DNA of 64,000 nt from the NCBI RefSeq assembly GCF_003751505.1, contig NZ_RJVB01000008.1:186001-250000 (forward strand), written 5' to 3'. The notes beneath the pieces were generated by a model. The model did not search any database, was not told the origin of the DNA, and was given only the letters and a program-made list of their open reading frames with translations. The stretch comes from Erwinia sp. JUb26 (GTDB lineage Bacteria; Pseudomonadota; Gammaproteobacteria; Enterobacterales; Enterobacteriaceae). A program made the position numbers and the translations under genes. Below, in pieces: positions 7,553 to 15,826 of this stretch (the stretch's first letter is position 1; every line of letters starts with the position of its first letter).

Positions 7553-7742
7553 GCGGGTTGTGCCCCCGAGCGGGCAATCCACAGCGCTGAACGGAGAGAG
7601 GAAGCCAGGATTCGCCTGCAAGGACGCAGGCGAAAGGCCCAGCCGCGCAGGACGCGCGTCTGGGACGGTCCGGCCGGCTGACGAGCGAAGTGAAGGCACC
7701 GCAAAGCGGCGCGAGGACCGCCCGACCGGGGGCACAACCCGC
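7553..7742 (+). repeat. Dispersed GGA-loop hairpin element, copy 3
   Basis: 190 bp with the same GCGGGTTGTGCCCCCG arms as copy 2. Hairpin 1 pairs 7611-7619 with 7626-7634 around loop AAGGAC; its stem differs from copy 2 at both strands of three pairs, so pairing is preserved. Hairpin 2 pairs 7638-7648 with 7654-7664 around loop AGGAC. It occupies the convergent space between the frlD-like gene and sorE and would be read as 3' sequence of the fructosamine operon. Confidence 0.88.
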
Positions 7743-7778
7743 CAGCGTCATCACTTGGCTGGCCCGAAGCCGCAAACA

Positions 7779-9008
7779 TCACTCCACATTAATATCCTCA
7801 GCGTGCGCCAGTAAATACTCCTCCGCCTCCCCGGACCAAATCCCGTGGTGGCGCTCCAGAATCGCCGCCAGCTGCGGATCGGCAATCTTACCCAGCGGCG
7901 TCAGCGGCAGTGATTTACCGGTGTAGACCAGCTTTTTCCCACCGCCCACCGCAGGCAGATCCAGCGTCGTTTCCCCGGCCGCATTCAGCCCCAGAATATG
8001 AGTCACGATTTTTGCCGCATTCACTTTCTTCGCCTGCATCAGCTCAACGGCGGCGCGCATATCGTCGGTATTGCCGCCGGAAGTCCCAACGTAATGGGTA
8101 AAGGCATAGTGCACGTCGTAGAAGTTTACCGGCGCGCTGAACGCTTTATCCTGCGGGCCGGCAAAGAAGTTAACGCAGCCGTCCGGGGCCAGCAGCGAAG
8201 AGGAAAGGGTCAGCAGATGCTCCTTGGGCACGAAGACAAAAATATCGTCGAAGCCCTTGCCGTCGGTCAGCGCCATCAGCGTATCGTAGTCGGCTTCATT
8301 ACCGTCGATATAATGCAGTTCGGTCTGTGGCTCTGAATGATAGTGCTGTCGCGCGTAGCTCATCTTCGGCTTGTTGGTGTCGGTGACGACCAACAGTGAC
8401 GGGTTGATCGGGCCGTGCAGCGCATAGTCGATAGCCAGCAGCCCCATCGGGCCGGTGCCGCCGAGGATCAGCGTGCGGCCCTGCGGGCGAATGCCCATGA
8501 CGTGATTGTAGGTGCCTTCCTGCAGATGATAGTTGGCGTTAAACGCGCCGATCACGCAGGAAAGCGGTTCAACCATCGATCCTTCAAACCAGGTATCGCC
8601 CTCCCAGGACAGCAGGCAGTCCTGCTCCATCACCTCGTTGGGGATCACCACGTGGGTAGCGCCACCGCCGATCCACGGGAACGAGTAGCCGGGGCAGTCG
8701 GGGCGATCCGGCAGCTGCAGGTTGGCCTGAATCACGTAGCGCTGCCCGGCGTGGAATTTGTGCTGCCACTTCTTGCCGACCGCAAGGATCTCGCCGCAGA
8801 ACTCGTGGCCGATAATGATCGGGTTGGTAGCCACATCGTCCGGCACCTTTTTGTGGTCCGCGCCCAGATTGGCCTCTTTCCAGGAAGAGAGGCACAGGCT
8901 GTCGGTCACCACGCGGGCCAGAATTTCATCGCCCTGCATCTCAGGAAGCTCGAAGGTTTCCAGGCGCAGATCGCGTTTGCCGTACAGGCGTAAAGCCGTT
9001 GTTTTCAT
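7779..9008 (-). CDS. sorE: L-sorbose-1-phosphate reductase SorE
   Basis: A zinc-type medium-chain dehydrogenase (~409 residues) that reduces L-sorbose 1-phosphate to D-glucitol 6-phosphate in the cytoplasm. GHEFCGEILAVG and VEPLSC mark the GroES-like domain, and the Rossmann motif LGGTGPMGLLA the nucleotide domain. Start 9008 is preferred over 9020 because AGGTGG lies just upstream of this ATG. It is the last gene of sorCDFBAME, 49 bp after sorM. Confidence 0.9.
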   Translation of the reverse strand: MKTTALRLYGKRDLRLETFELPEMQGDEILARVVTDSLCLSSWKEANLGADHKKVPDDVATNPIIIGHEFCGEILAVGKKWQHKFHAGQRYVIQANLQLPDRPDCPGYSFPWIGGGATHVVIPNEVMEQDCLLSWEGDTWFEGSMVEPLSCVIGAFNANYHLQEGTYNHVMGIRPQGRTLILGGTGPMGLLAIDYALHGPINPSLLVVTDTNKPKMSYARQHYHSEPQTELHYIDGNEADYDTLMALTDGKGFDDIFVFVPKEHLLTLSSSLLAPDGCVNFFAGPQDKAFSAPVNFYDVHYAFTHYVGTSGGNTDDMRAAVELMQAKKVNAAKIVTHILGLNAAGETTLDLPAVGGGKKLVYTGKSLPLTPLGKIADPQLAAILERHHGIWSGEAEEYLLAHAEDINVE

Positions 9009-9057
9009 AAACCACCTCATTGTTTAGTGTGCCCCGCCAGCAGTGCGGGGCGGAAGA

Positions 9058-9882
9058 TCAGGACAGGAAGCCCAGCGCGTTACCGATAATCCCTAAGCCA
9101 AACAGCGCGAAGATCAGCCACACCGGGTTAATTTTTTTGTTGAGCAGGCGCACCATCAGCAGCGTCAGGCCCAGCGCCAGCAGGCCGGGGCAGAGCTGAT
9201 CGAGGATGTTCTGCACGGTGGTCGTCACGGTGCCGCCGTCCGGGCCGGGCGTTTGCGACACGATGACCGGCACGCTGATGCTGGTCCATTTGGTCACCAG
9301 CACCCCCATCACAAACAGGCCGAGGATCGAGGCGCCTTCGGTCAGTTTTTGCAGCAGGTTACCGCCCATATCGCTGACGATGTTGACCCCTTTGCGGAAG
9401 CCCCAGGTCAGGCCGTACCACTTCAGCGCCAGGCGTACCGCATTGAAAATAAAGAAGAACAACAGCGGGCCGAGGATATTGCCGGACAGCGCCAGCGACG
9501 CACCCAGCGCGGCGGTAATTGGCCGCAGCGTGCCCCACACGAGCGGGTCGCCGACGCCCGCCAGCGGCCCCATCAGGCCCACTTTGATGCCGTTAATTGC
9601 GCCGTCATCAATATCGGCGCCGTTGGCGCGCGCTTCTTCCATCGCCACCGTCACGCCAATCACCGGGCCACACACCGCTGGCGTGGTGTTGAAGAACACC
9701 AGATGGCGCTTCAGCGCGGCCACCTGATCCTCCTTCAGCGGGTACAGGCGTTTGATGGCGGGGATCATGTCGTAACAGAAGCCCAGCCCGTGAATACGTT
9801 CGAAGTTGAATGACGCCTGCTGCAGGTTAGAGCGCAGAAACATCTTAATCAGGTCGCCCTGGGTGATTTTTCTCTGTTCCAT
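9058..9882 (-). CDS. sorM: Sorbose PTS enzyme IID, SorM
   Basis: A mannose-family EIID membrane subunit of 274 residues. It begins MEQRKITQGDLIKMFLRSNLQQASFNFERIHG and contains the conserved GPLAGVGDPLVWGTLRP loop. With SorA it forms the sugar channel through the inner membrane. ATG 9882 gives the usual family length; an in-frame ATG at 9894 overlaps the sorA stop (TGATG), so translation may be coupled either way. Confidence 0.9.
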   Translation of the reverse strand: MEQRKITQGDLIKMFLRSNLQQASFNFERIHGLGFCYDMIPAIKRLYPLKEDQVAALKRHLVFFNTTPAVCGPVIGVTVAMEEARANGADIDDGAINGIKVGLMGPLAGVGDPLVWGTLRPITAALGASLALSGNILGPLLFFFIFNAVRLALKWYGLTWGFRKGVNIVSDMGGNLLQKLTEGASILGLFVMGVLVTKWTSISVPVIVSQTPGPDGGTVTTTVQNILDQLCPGLLALGLTLLMVRLLNKKINPVWLIFALFGLGIIGNALGFLS

Positions 9883-9893
9883 GGGGGTCACCA

Positions 9894-10691
9894 TCAGTCA
9901 TCAAGCTGGTCGAGGGAGGAGGAAGAGGCGGTGGAAGCCTGCGGTTCGGCCTTGCGCCACTGCGGATTAAGCTGGATATAGATCAGCGCGATAATCACAC
10001 CGACGCCGCCGAAGGCCAGCAGGCTGAAATTGAGGTAGCCACCCGCAAGGAAGCCGAGGAAGAAGAAGGGCATCAGGTATTTAACGCCCATCATGCGCAG
10101 CACCATGGCGTAGCCGACCACCACGATAAAGCCGCCGGCGACCTGCAGGCCCCGGGTGACGAATTCCGGGATGGCGTTAAGCATGTTGCTGACCATATCG
10201 GCGCTGACAAACATCGAGACGACCAGGGCCGGAACCGCTACGCGCAGCGCCTGAACCCCCAGCGCAGAAACGTGCAGCAGATCGATGGTGCCGAACTTCG
10301 CTTCTTCTGCGGCTTTATCCGCCGCGTGCTGGAACACCACGGTGATAGTGCGGGCGAGCACCGTCAGCACCTGGCCCGCCGCCGCGACCGGCAGCGCAAT
10401 GGCAATACCGGTGGCGATGCTTTGGTGGCCGACAATCACCAGAATAGCGGAGATGATGCTGGCCAGCGCGGAGTCAGGCGACTGCGCTGCGCCAACGTTC
10501 ATCCAGCCGAGGGCGATAAGCTCCAGCGTGCCGCCGAGCATAATCCCGGTTTTTAAATCCCCGAGGATTAAGCCAATAACGGTACAGGCAATTAACGGCC
10601 GGTGGGTCTGGAATTCATCCAGTACGCTGCCCATTCCGGCAATACAGGAAAAAATAAAGATAGCGATTATTTGTAGGGTACTTATTTCCAT
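9894..10691 (-). CDS. sorA: Sorbose PTS enzyme IIC, SorA
   Basis: A mannose-family EIIC of 265 residues with many transmembrane helices. It begins MEISTLQIIAIFIFSCIAGMGS and contains the conserved GDLKTGIMLGGTLELIALGWMNVGA block. The open frame extends upstream to 10730, but 10691 has a GGTGA site in front and gives the expected length. The C-terminal tail is polar (STASSSSLDQLDD). It pairs with SorM as the translocation channel. Confidence 0.9.
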   Translation of the reverse strand: MEISTLQIIAIFIFSCIAGMGSVLDEFQTHRPLIACTVIGLILGDLKTGIMLGGTLELIALGWMNVGAAQSPDSALASIISAILVIVGHQSIATGIAIALPVAAAGQVLTVLARTITVVFQHAADKAAEEAKFGTIDLLHVSALGVQALRVAVPALVVSMFVSADMVSNMLNAIPEFVTRGLQVAGGFIVVVGYAMVLRMMGVKYLMPFFFLGFLAGGYLNFSLLAFGGVGVIIALIYIQLNPQWRKAEPQASTASSSSLDQLDD

Positions 10692-10756
10692 CGTTTTCAC
10701 CATTGAAATATGACGGTACCTGCCTGTCACGGCATCAATACAGGCGCTGTTGTTTT

Positions 10757-11251
10757 TTATTCTGTGGCAGCGTGTTCTTTAATCTTGTCGAGGATATTTA
10801 CCGATGGATCGGACGCCACCACGCGTAAATCCAGTTTTACACCCAGCTTATCCAGTTCGGTGAAGGCCTGAATATCCTGCTCATCCAGAGAAACGGCTTT
10901 GGTTAACTGTTTTTTTCCCGGTCGCCATGCCATTCCGCCAATATTCAGCGTGGCAATTTTTACGCCCTGTTTAACCATCGCCAGCGCATCCTGCGGATTG
11001 GTAAATAAATAGAATACGGTTTCATTCTGATATTGTGGGTTGTGATAAACCGCGACGGCTTTCTCAATATTCACCACGTTAACTTTCATACCCGGCGGTG
11101 CGGCCTGGCGCAGCAGCGTGCGGCGGACTTCATCGTTAAACACGTCATCATTGCAGATAATAATGCGCTGGGCGTTAGCCACTTTCGACCAGACGGTGGT
11201 GACCTGGCCGTGGATCAGGCGGTCATCAATACGGGCGAGCGTAATGTTCAT
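10757..11251 (-). CDS. sorB: Sorbose PTS enzyme IIB, SorB
   Basis: A 164-residue mannose-family EIIB. The phosphorylation site is the histidine in ARIDDRLIHGQVTTVW (residue 15). It passes phosphate from SorF to the incoming L-sorbose, giving sorbose 1-phosphate. Its start overlaps the end of sorF at base 11251, which suggests coupled translation. Confidence 0.92.
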   Translation of the reverse strand: MNITLARIDDRLIHGQVTTVWSKVANAQRIIICNDDVFNDEVRRTLLRQAAPPGMKVNVVNIEKAVAVYHNPQYQNETVFYLFTNPQDALAMVKQGVKIATLNIGGMAWRPGKKQLTKAVSLDEQDIQAFTELDKLGVKLDLRVVASDPSVNILDKIKEHAATE

Positions 11252-11658
11252 TACAAATCCTCCTCAACGGTTTCCGGCTGCTGCCAGACGACGCAGCACT
11301 GACTGGCTATGGCCGTCAGGTGTTCACACAGGGCATCAATGTTCATTGCGTCCTGGTTATCCACCACTTCCAACGCCAGCGGTAATGACAGGCCGCTGAT
11401 GACCCGCAGTCGGGGATTGTGCATGGCCAGCGCCGCCGCCGCATTCCACGGGCTTCCGCACTGTAAATCCACGGCGATCAGCCACTCCTGTTCATTGTGA
11501 GCACTAACTAACTTTTCCAGTTTGGCGGTGATATCTCCGGCGTTTTCACCCGGCACGAATTCCACCGCCGTGGCGTTGACCTCGCCATACACCATCCTGA
11601 CTGAATCCAGTACGGCGCAGGCAAACTGGCCGTGGGCACAGAAAATAACGTTGACCAT
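11251..11658 (-). CDS. sorF: Sorbose PTS enzyme IIA, SorF
   Basis: A 135-residue mannose-family EIIA; the phospho-acceptor histidine is in the N-terminal CAHGQFA (residue 9). It receives phosphate from HPr and hands it to SorB in the cytoplasm. It is tightly packed between sorD (9 bp) and sorB (1 bp overlap). Confidence 0.9.
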   Translation of the reverse strand: MVNVIFCAHGQFACAVLDSVRMVYGEVNATAVEFVPGENAGDITAKLEKLVSAHNEQEWLIAVDLQCGSPWNAAAALAMHNPRLRVISGLSLPLALEVVDNQDAMNIDALCEHLTAIASQCCVVWQQPETVEEDL

Positions 11659-11667
11659 TTTTTCTCC

Positions 11668-12471
11668 TTAACCGCGCGTTTTACCGCCGGCAATGTTAGT
11701 GGTCACTCCGGTGATATAGCTTGCGCGCTCTGAAAGCAGATAGCAGGTGAAGTCCGCGACTTCGCTCAGGCGGCCAGAGCGGCCGATCGGGATGGCATTC
11801 TTGCTGTAGCCGTCGCGCAGCTGCTCTACGCTGATATTGCGCGTCCAGGCCAGCGCCTCTTCATATTCCGGGGTGCGCAGTCCGGTTTTTTCCAGAATGC
11901 CCGGGGCAACGCCCACCACGCGAATACCGTGTTTACCCAGCTCTTTAGCCCACGAACGGGTAAAGCTGTTCAGCGCCGCCTTGGTTGCCGCATAGCAGCT
12001 CTGGCCTTCCGACCCTTCCAGTCCGCTTTCCGACGAGACGTTAACAATCACTCCTTCACGCTGTTTAACCATCTGTCGCGCGACCGCCTGCGACATTAAA
12101 AACACGCCTTTTTGATTGATATTGACCATCTTCTCGAAGGCGGCTTCATTCAGTTCATAACGGCCCGCCGGTGCTTTTTCATCGACCAGCAGGCGAGGGA
12201 AATTCACGCCGGCGTTATTGACCAGGCCGTCGATTCGGCCAAACTGTTGAATGATATTTTCCACGCTTTGATTAACGTCAGCCGCGCTGGAAATATCGGT
12301 GGGCCAGAAATGATAATTCTCGCCGTTATGATACTTATCACCGCCGTGGATATCGGTCATCTGCACGTTAGCACCCTGCGCCAGTAATTCATCAACAATT
12401 GACAGGCCAATTCCCGATGCGCCACCGGTAACAATAATTATTTTCCCTTCCAGGTTTAACCATGTATTCAT
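11668..12471 (-). CDS. sorD: D-glucitol-6-phosphate dehydrogenase SorD
   Basis: A short-chain dehydrogenase of 267 residues that oxidises glucitol 6-phosphate to fructose 6-phosphate. It has the NAD-binding TGGASGIG, the NNAG motif, and the catalytic Ser and Tyr-Lys in VSSESG and YAATK. The start at 12471 is six bases from a GAGGGG ribosome site; the preceding ATG at 12474 is too close to it. Together with SorE it brings sorbose into glycolysis. Confidence 0.9.
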   Translation of the reverse strand: MNTWLNLEGKIIIVTGGASGIGLSIVDELLAQGANVQMTDIHGGDKYHNGENYHFWPTDISSAADVNQSVENIIQQFGRIDGLVNNAGVNFPRLLVDEKAPAGRYELNEAAFEKMVNINQKGVFLMSQAVARQMVKQREGVIVNVSSESGLEGSEGQSCYAATKAALNSFTRSWAKELGKHGIRVVGVAPGILEKTGLRTPEYEEALAWTRNISVEQLRDGYSKNAIPIGRSGRLSEVADFTCYLLSERASYITGVTTNIAGGKTRG

Positions 12472-12524
12472 CATATGCCCCTCAGTTTTCAGATAAAGGG
12501 ATCCCCCGCAGCGATGGCCGCGTG

Positions 12525-12541
12525 AAATCACATTGTGATTT
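12525..12541 (-). promoter_or_regulatory. Palindrome between sorC and sorD
   Basis: AAATCACATTGTGATTT is a perfect eight-base inverted repeat around one base, immediately after the sorC stop and ~50 bp before the sorD start. It may be an operator, or a small hairpin tuning expression between regulator and enzymes. Confidence 0.35.
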
Positions 12542-13489
12542 TTACTTCAGTAACGACTCGGCGGTTTCTTTATTGGTTATCAGACCATTAATATATTTAC
12601 CGTGCAGCGCACCCAGGATGCCGGAGTATTTTGCTTCCCCCATGGCGATGCCAATGGAGTAGCGCGCCTGTTTTAGTTTTTCCATTTTTATCGACAGCGT
12701 TTTTTCATTCATATTGGTTTCCACCAGTTCCCCGTCGATATCGTAAAAGCGCGAACAGATATCGCCGACCACGCTGCGGGCGTTGAGATCGTCACTCTCC
12801 TCACTGCCGTAAAACGCGTGCCAGTTTGCGCCGTCGCGGATTGCCGGGGAGCCAATTCCCACTAAGGCCACGTCCAGATTGTCCCAGTAGGAGGAGATGG
12901 TTTTGAAATGTTCTGACTGCATGATGCCGTTGCGAATCAGCGTGTTGTCCAGCAGCGCGGGGAAATCTGCCAGGTGCGATTCTGCCTTTAACTTCGCGGC
13001 GGCATCGTAGGTCAGCATATTCACGTGATAGCGACTTTCCAGCTTGCCGGACGGGCCGCCGATAATCGGTACGCAAATCGTATGCCGCGACTGGTTGGCC
13101 TGCGGCAGGTTGTCGACCAGCGCACGTAAAGCCCGGCCCCAGGAAAATCCGACGATATCGCCCGGTTCCAGCAGTCGGTCAATCAGCTGCGCGCCGTGCT
13201 GGCCCATAATATTCAGCTGATCGTCTTCCAGCAGGGATTCACAGGAGGCGACTACTACTTCTTTCAGGCCGAATTTCTGTTTGAGCTGCTGCTCCAGCCA
13301 CAGGTTTTCGTTGCAGTCGTAGTTGATGGCAATCGTCACGATGCCCTGCTCGCGGCCGCGCTTCAGCAGGCGGCTGATTGTGGTGCGGTAGATCCCCAGT
13401 TCGCGGGCAATCTGTGCCTGCGTCATATCCTGCTCGTAATAGAGCTGGGCGATTTTCACAATCAGGCGGATATCGTCGCTGGTTTCCAT
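12542..13489 (-). CDS. sorC: Sorbose operon regulator SorC
   Basis: A SorC/DeoR-family regulator of 315 residues. The N-terminal helix-turn-helix reads MTQAQIARELGIYRTTISRLLKRGREQGIV. The remainder is the sugar-phosphate-binding domain (GDIVGFSWG, VGIGSPAIRDG). It is the first gene of the sor operon, so it probably controls its own synthesis. Start 13489 (METSDDIR) is preceded by GAGGATGACG. A 14 bp palindrome begins 18 bp upstream of the start, and similar motifs recur further upstream. Confidence 0.92.
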   Translation of the reverse strand: METSDDIRLIVKIAQLYYEQDMTQAQIARELGIYRTTISRLLKRGREQGIVTIAINYDCNENLWLEQQLKQKFGLKEVVVASCESLLEDDQLNIMGQHGAQLIDRLLEPGDIVGFSWGRALRALVDNLPQANQSRHTICVPIIGGPSGKLESRYHVNMLTYDAAAKLKAESHLADFPALLDNTLIRNGIMQSEHFKTISSYWDNLDVALVGIGSPAIRDGANWHAFYGSEESDDLNARSVVGDICSRFYDIDGELVETNMNEKTLSIKMEKLKQARYSIGIAMGEAKYSGILGALHGKYINGLITNKETAESLLK

Positions 13490-13506
13490 CGTCATCCTCG
13501 AGTTTC

Positions 13507-13740
13507 TGCACATTTGTGCAAATCACGTTTTCGCTGTCCTGATCTGATATAACCCGATCGATGAACGACTTAAAAGTAATATTCGCGTGTTTCAGGTCGG
13601 TTTTGTGGTGGATTGTATTGCACATTTGTCTAATGAAATGGCGTATGGCGGCACGTTTGTGCAGTGATCGCTAATTGGTTGATTCTGTTATTTTTTGGTG
13701 GGCATATTTGCAGTCGGCGGCGGCGGGCACTTTTGTGTAG
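13507..13740 (-). promoter_or_regulatory. Array of SorC-operator-like motifs
   Basis: A perfect palindrome-like TGCACATTTGTGCA at 13507-13520 recurs as diverged copies at 13619-13631 (TGCACATTTGTCT), 13651-13662 (GCACGTTTGTGC), 13700-13713 (GGGCATATTTGCAG) and 13726-13739 (GGGCACTTTTGTGT). All lie in the promoter region of sorC. SorC-family regulators bind several sites and may loop DNA. Assignment to SorC is by position. Confidence 0.55.
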
Positions 13741-13921
13741 AAAGGCGTAATGGATCACATTTAGTTCGGCAGGTAATCGTTTAATTCGCCTGCCAGACAG
13801 GAGAAATGGTGAAAATTTGCGGCGTACTCAGCAACGTTTAGCTATCTGGATGAACGGCATTCATGTCGGCATGCGACAGCAGTGCGAAAGACTAGCCCAG
13901 AGCATATAAAATCTGACGCGC

Positions 13922-14359
13922 TCACAGCAAATCCATCTGTCCCCCGTCTTCCTGCTGTTTTTTAACGGCTTTCTCCGCTTTCTTTGTTTTCGCCGGCGGA
14001 GCAGGCCGCTGCATCTCATGGTTAATCCAGTGCAGGATCACCTCACACACCCACAGCTGCTGCCGTTCACTCATCGGTTGATGCGGTGGGATGTCATGCC
14101 ATTTACTCAGGCAGCCGCGGCAGCAGGTGGCGGTAGCGTGCTGGGCGATAAACACCGGATGGCCGCGCATCGGCGTCTGTTTTCCGTCGTTGGCCGGTTC
14201 CGCCGGGGCCAGCCGGGTGCGCACAAACTCTGCGGTATGCTGCTCGACCAGCGCCCGGCCTTTTTCATGGCAATAGCGATATTCTGCGCTGCCTAAATGA
14301 AAGCGCTGGCGGAACGGCGAGCGGGAAAGCCGCTGGAAAAGTTGATCGATTGCAGGCAT
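13922..14359 (-). CDS. DUF4186 family protein
   Basis: A 145-residue protein with the family's highly conserved core around NDGKQTPMRGHPVFIAQHATATCCRGCL and the WH..P motif. The paired cysteines and histidines (TCCRGC, PVFIAQHATA) suggest a metal site, but no activity is known to me. The C-terminal ~30 residues are lysine- and alanine-rich (KTKKAEKAVKKQQEDG). It stands alone between the sor promoter and the LOG gene. Confidence 0.8.
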   Translation of the reverse strand: MPAIDQLFQRLSRSPFRQRFHLGSAEYRYCHEKGRALVEQHTAEFVRTRLAPAEPANDGKQTPMRGHPVFIAQHATATCCRGCLSKWHDIPPHQPMSERQQLWVCEVILHWINHEMQRPAPPAKTKKAEKAVKKQQEDGGQMDLL

Positions 14360-14643
14360 AAAACGGGCTTACTCAACGTTGAAGCAGTCTCTGTATCACG
14401 TCACAGCATGCGCCATAGTGCGGAAGGCTGGCAATAGAAAACCGGTGATAAAACGCGATTGGCAGCCTCTGCCCACCCTTCACGAATGGCGGTAACACAC
14501 GTCGTGTAGCCTGGATAATGTCCGCAGGATGCTGGGAAAAGCCACGTGCCGTGACCATCTCTGGCAGCGATCGCCGCTCCGGCGTATCCTGTGAGCGAAT
14601 GACAGCCGTCTTAATTGATCAGAACGATTCCGAAGGTAAAAAA

Positions 14644-15231
14644 ATGAATTCAATCGGCATTTTTTGCGGTTCAGCTGAAGGATGTTCCCCTGAATATATG
14701 AATGCAGCGCGCGCCACGGGCCAGCTGCTGGCGCAGAAAGATATCGCCGTGGTTTACGGCGGTGGACGGGTGGGGCTGATGGGCGCGGTGGCGGATTCCG
14801 CTCTGCTGCACGGCGGGCGCGTGACCGGCGTGATCCCCCATGCGCTGTTTGAACGGGAGATCGGCCATACCGGCCTAACCGAACTGGTGGTGGTGGAGAA
14901 TATGCACCAGCGCAAGCACCGCATGGCGGAGCTGTCCTCCGGGTTTATCGCGTTACCGGGCGGGGCGGGCACGATGGAAGAGATCTTCGAACAGTGGACG
15001 TGGGCGCAGCTCGGTATGCACCAGAAACCCTGCGCATTTCTGGATGTAAACGGCTTCTACCAGCCGCTGAAGGCGATGATCGAGCGCATGGCCGCCGAAG
15101 GATTTATCAGGCAGAGCTACATCGATATGCTGCTGTTTTCCGACAGCCTGGCGGAGATCATCGACTATTTTAACGACTACACGCCGCCGGCAACCAAGTG
15201 GGCTTCGCCAGACGGGAGCCAGCATGGTTGA
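14644..15231 (+). CDS. LOG-family protein (cytokinin-activating-type phosphoribohydrolase)
   Basis: A 195-residue Rossmann-fold protein of the TIGR00730/LOG family. The signature PGGAGTMEEIFE and the upstream VYGGGRVGLMG motif are present. Characterised LOG proteins cleave nucleoside monophosphates, in plants releasing active cytokinins; bacterial members act on AMP and related substrates. The in-frame extension to 14518 is rejected because ATG 14644 has GAAGGT upstream and fits the family start. It overlaps the following NUDIX gene by 8 bp. Confidence 0.85.
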   Translation: MNSIGIFCGSAEGCSPEYMNAARATGQLLAQKDIAVVYGGGRVGLMGAVADSALLHGGRVTGVIPHALFEREIGHTGLTELVVVENMHQRKHRMAELSSGFIALPGGAGTMEEIFEQWTWAQLGMHQKPCAFLDVNGFYQPLKAMIERMAAEGFIRQSYIDMLLFSDSLAEIIDYFNDYTPPATKWASPDGSQHG

Positions 15232-15643
15232 TAAGAAGCAGATCCATATCGCCGCTGCGGTGATCGTCGATGATGCCGGGCGCCTGCTGCTGGTGCGCAA
15301 ACGTAATACCTCCTACTTTATGCAGCCGGGTGGGAAGCTGGATGCCGGAGAGTCGCCGCAATCTGCGCTGATCCGCGAACTCCGGGAAGAGCTTGATCTG
15401 GTGATTACGCCGGGCGATCTGACCCCGCTGGGGCAGTTTACCGACGTGGCCGCCAATGAGCCGGATCATCTGCTGGTGGCCGATATTTTTCGCATCCGGA
15501 ATGTAAGCGGTGAGCTACAGCCTGCGGCGGAGATCGAAGAGGTCCGATGGGTGTCTGCGGCAGAGTTCGACAGCGTTGTTCTGGCACCGCTGACCGTGAA
15601 GCAGATTATCCCGTTGGTGTATCAGGTATCTGATAATGCCTGA
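15224..15643 (+). CDS. NUDIX hydrolase
   Basis: A 139-residue protein with the Nudix box GX5EX7REUXEEXGU at residues ~37-59 (GKLDAGESPQSALIRELREE). Such proteins hydrolyse nucleoside diphosphates linked to another group; the substrate here is unknown. Its start overlaps the end of the LOG gene by 8 bp, so the two are co-translated and may act in the same nucleotide-salvage or clean-up task. The stop codon lies in the first unit of a heptanucleotide repeat. Confidence 0.85.
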   Translation: MVDKKQIHIAAAVIVDDAGRLLLVRKRNTSYFMQPGGKLDAGESPQSALIRELREELDLVITPGDLTPLGQFTDVAANEPDHLLVADIFRIRNVSGELQPAAEIEEVRWVSAAEFDSVVLAPLTVKQIIPLVYQVSDNA

Positions 15644-15672
15644 AGCCTGAAGCCTGAAGCCTGAAGCCTGAA
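15638..15672 (+). repeat. Heptanucleotide tandem repeat, five units
   Basis: GCCTGAA occurs five times in a row, starting three bases before the NUDIX stop codon, which uses the TGA of the first unit. Unit number changes would not alter the protein because the stop is in the first unit. Confidence 0.9.
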
Positions 15673-15826
15673 GGATCAGGGCTGATAGCGGATGACAGGG
15701 GATCGGTGTGAAGGCTGGCAGGTCGCGTGAAAAGGCGTGCAGATCGCGCTGAATTTCCGGCAGGTTAAGCGTAACGGCATTGCTAAAGTGATGCCGTTAC
15801 GCAAATAATTATGCTTCGAAGCCGAT

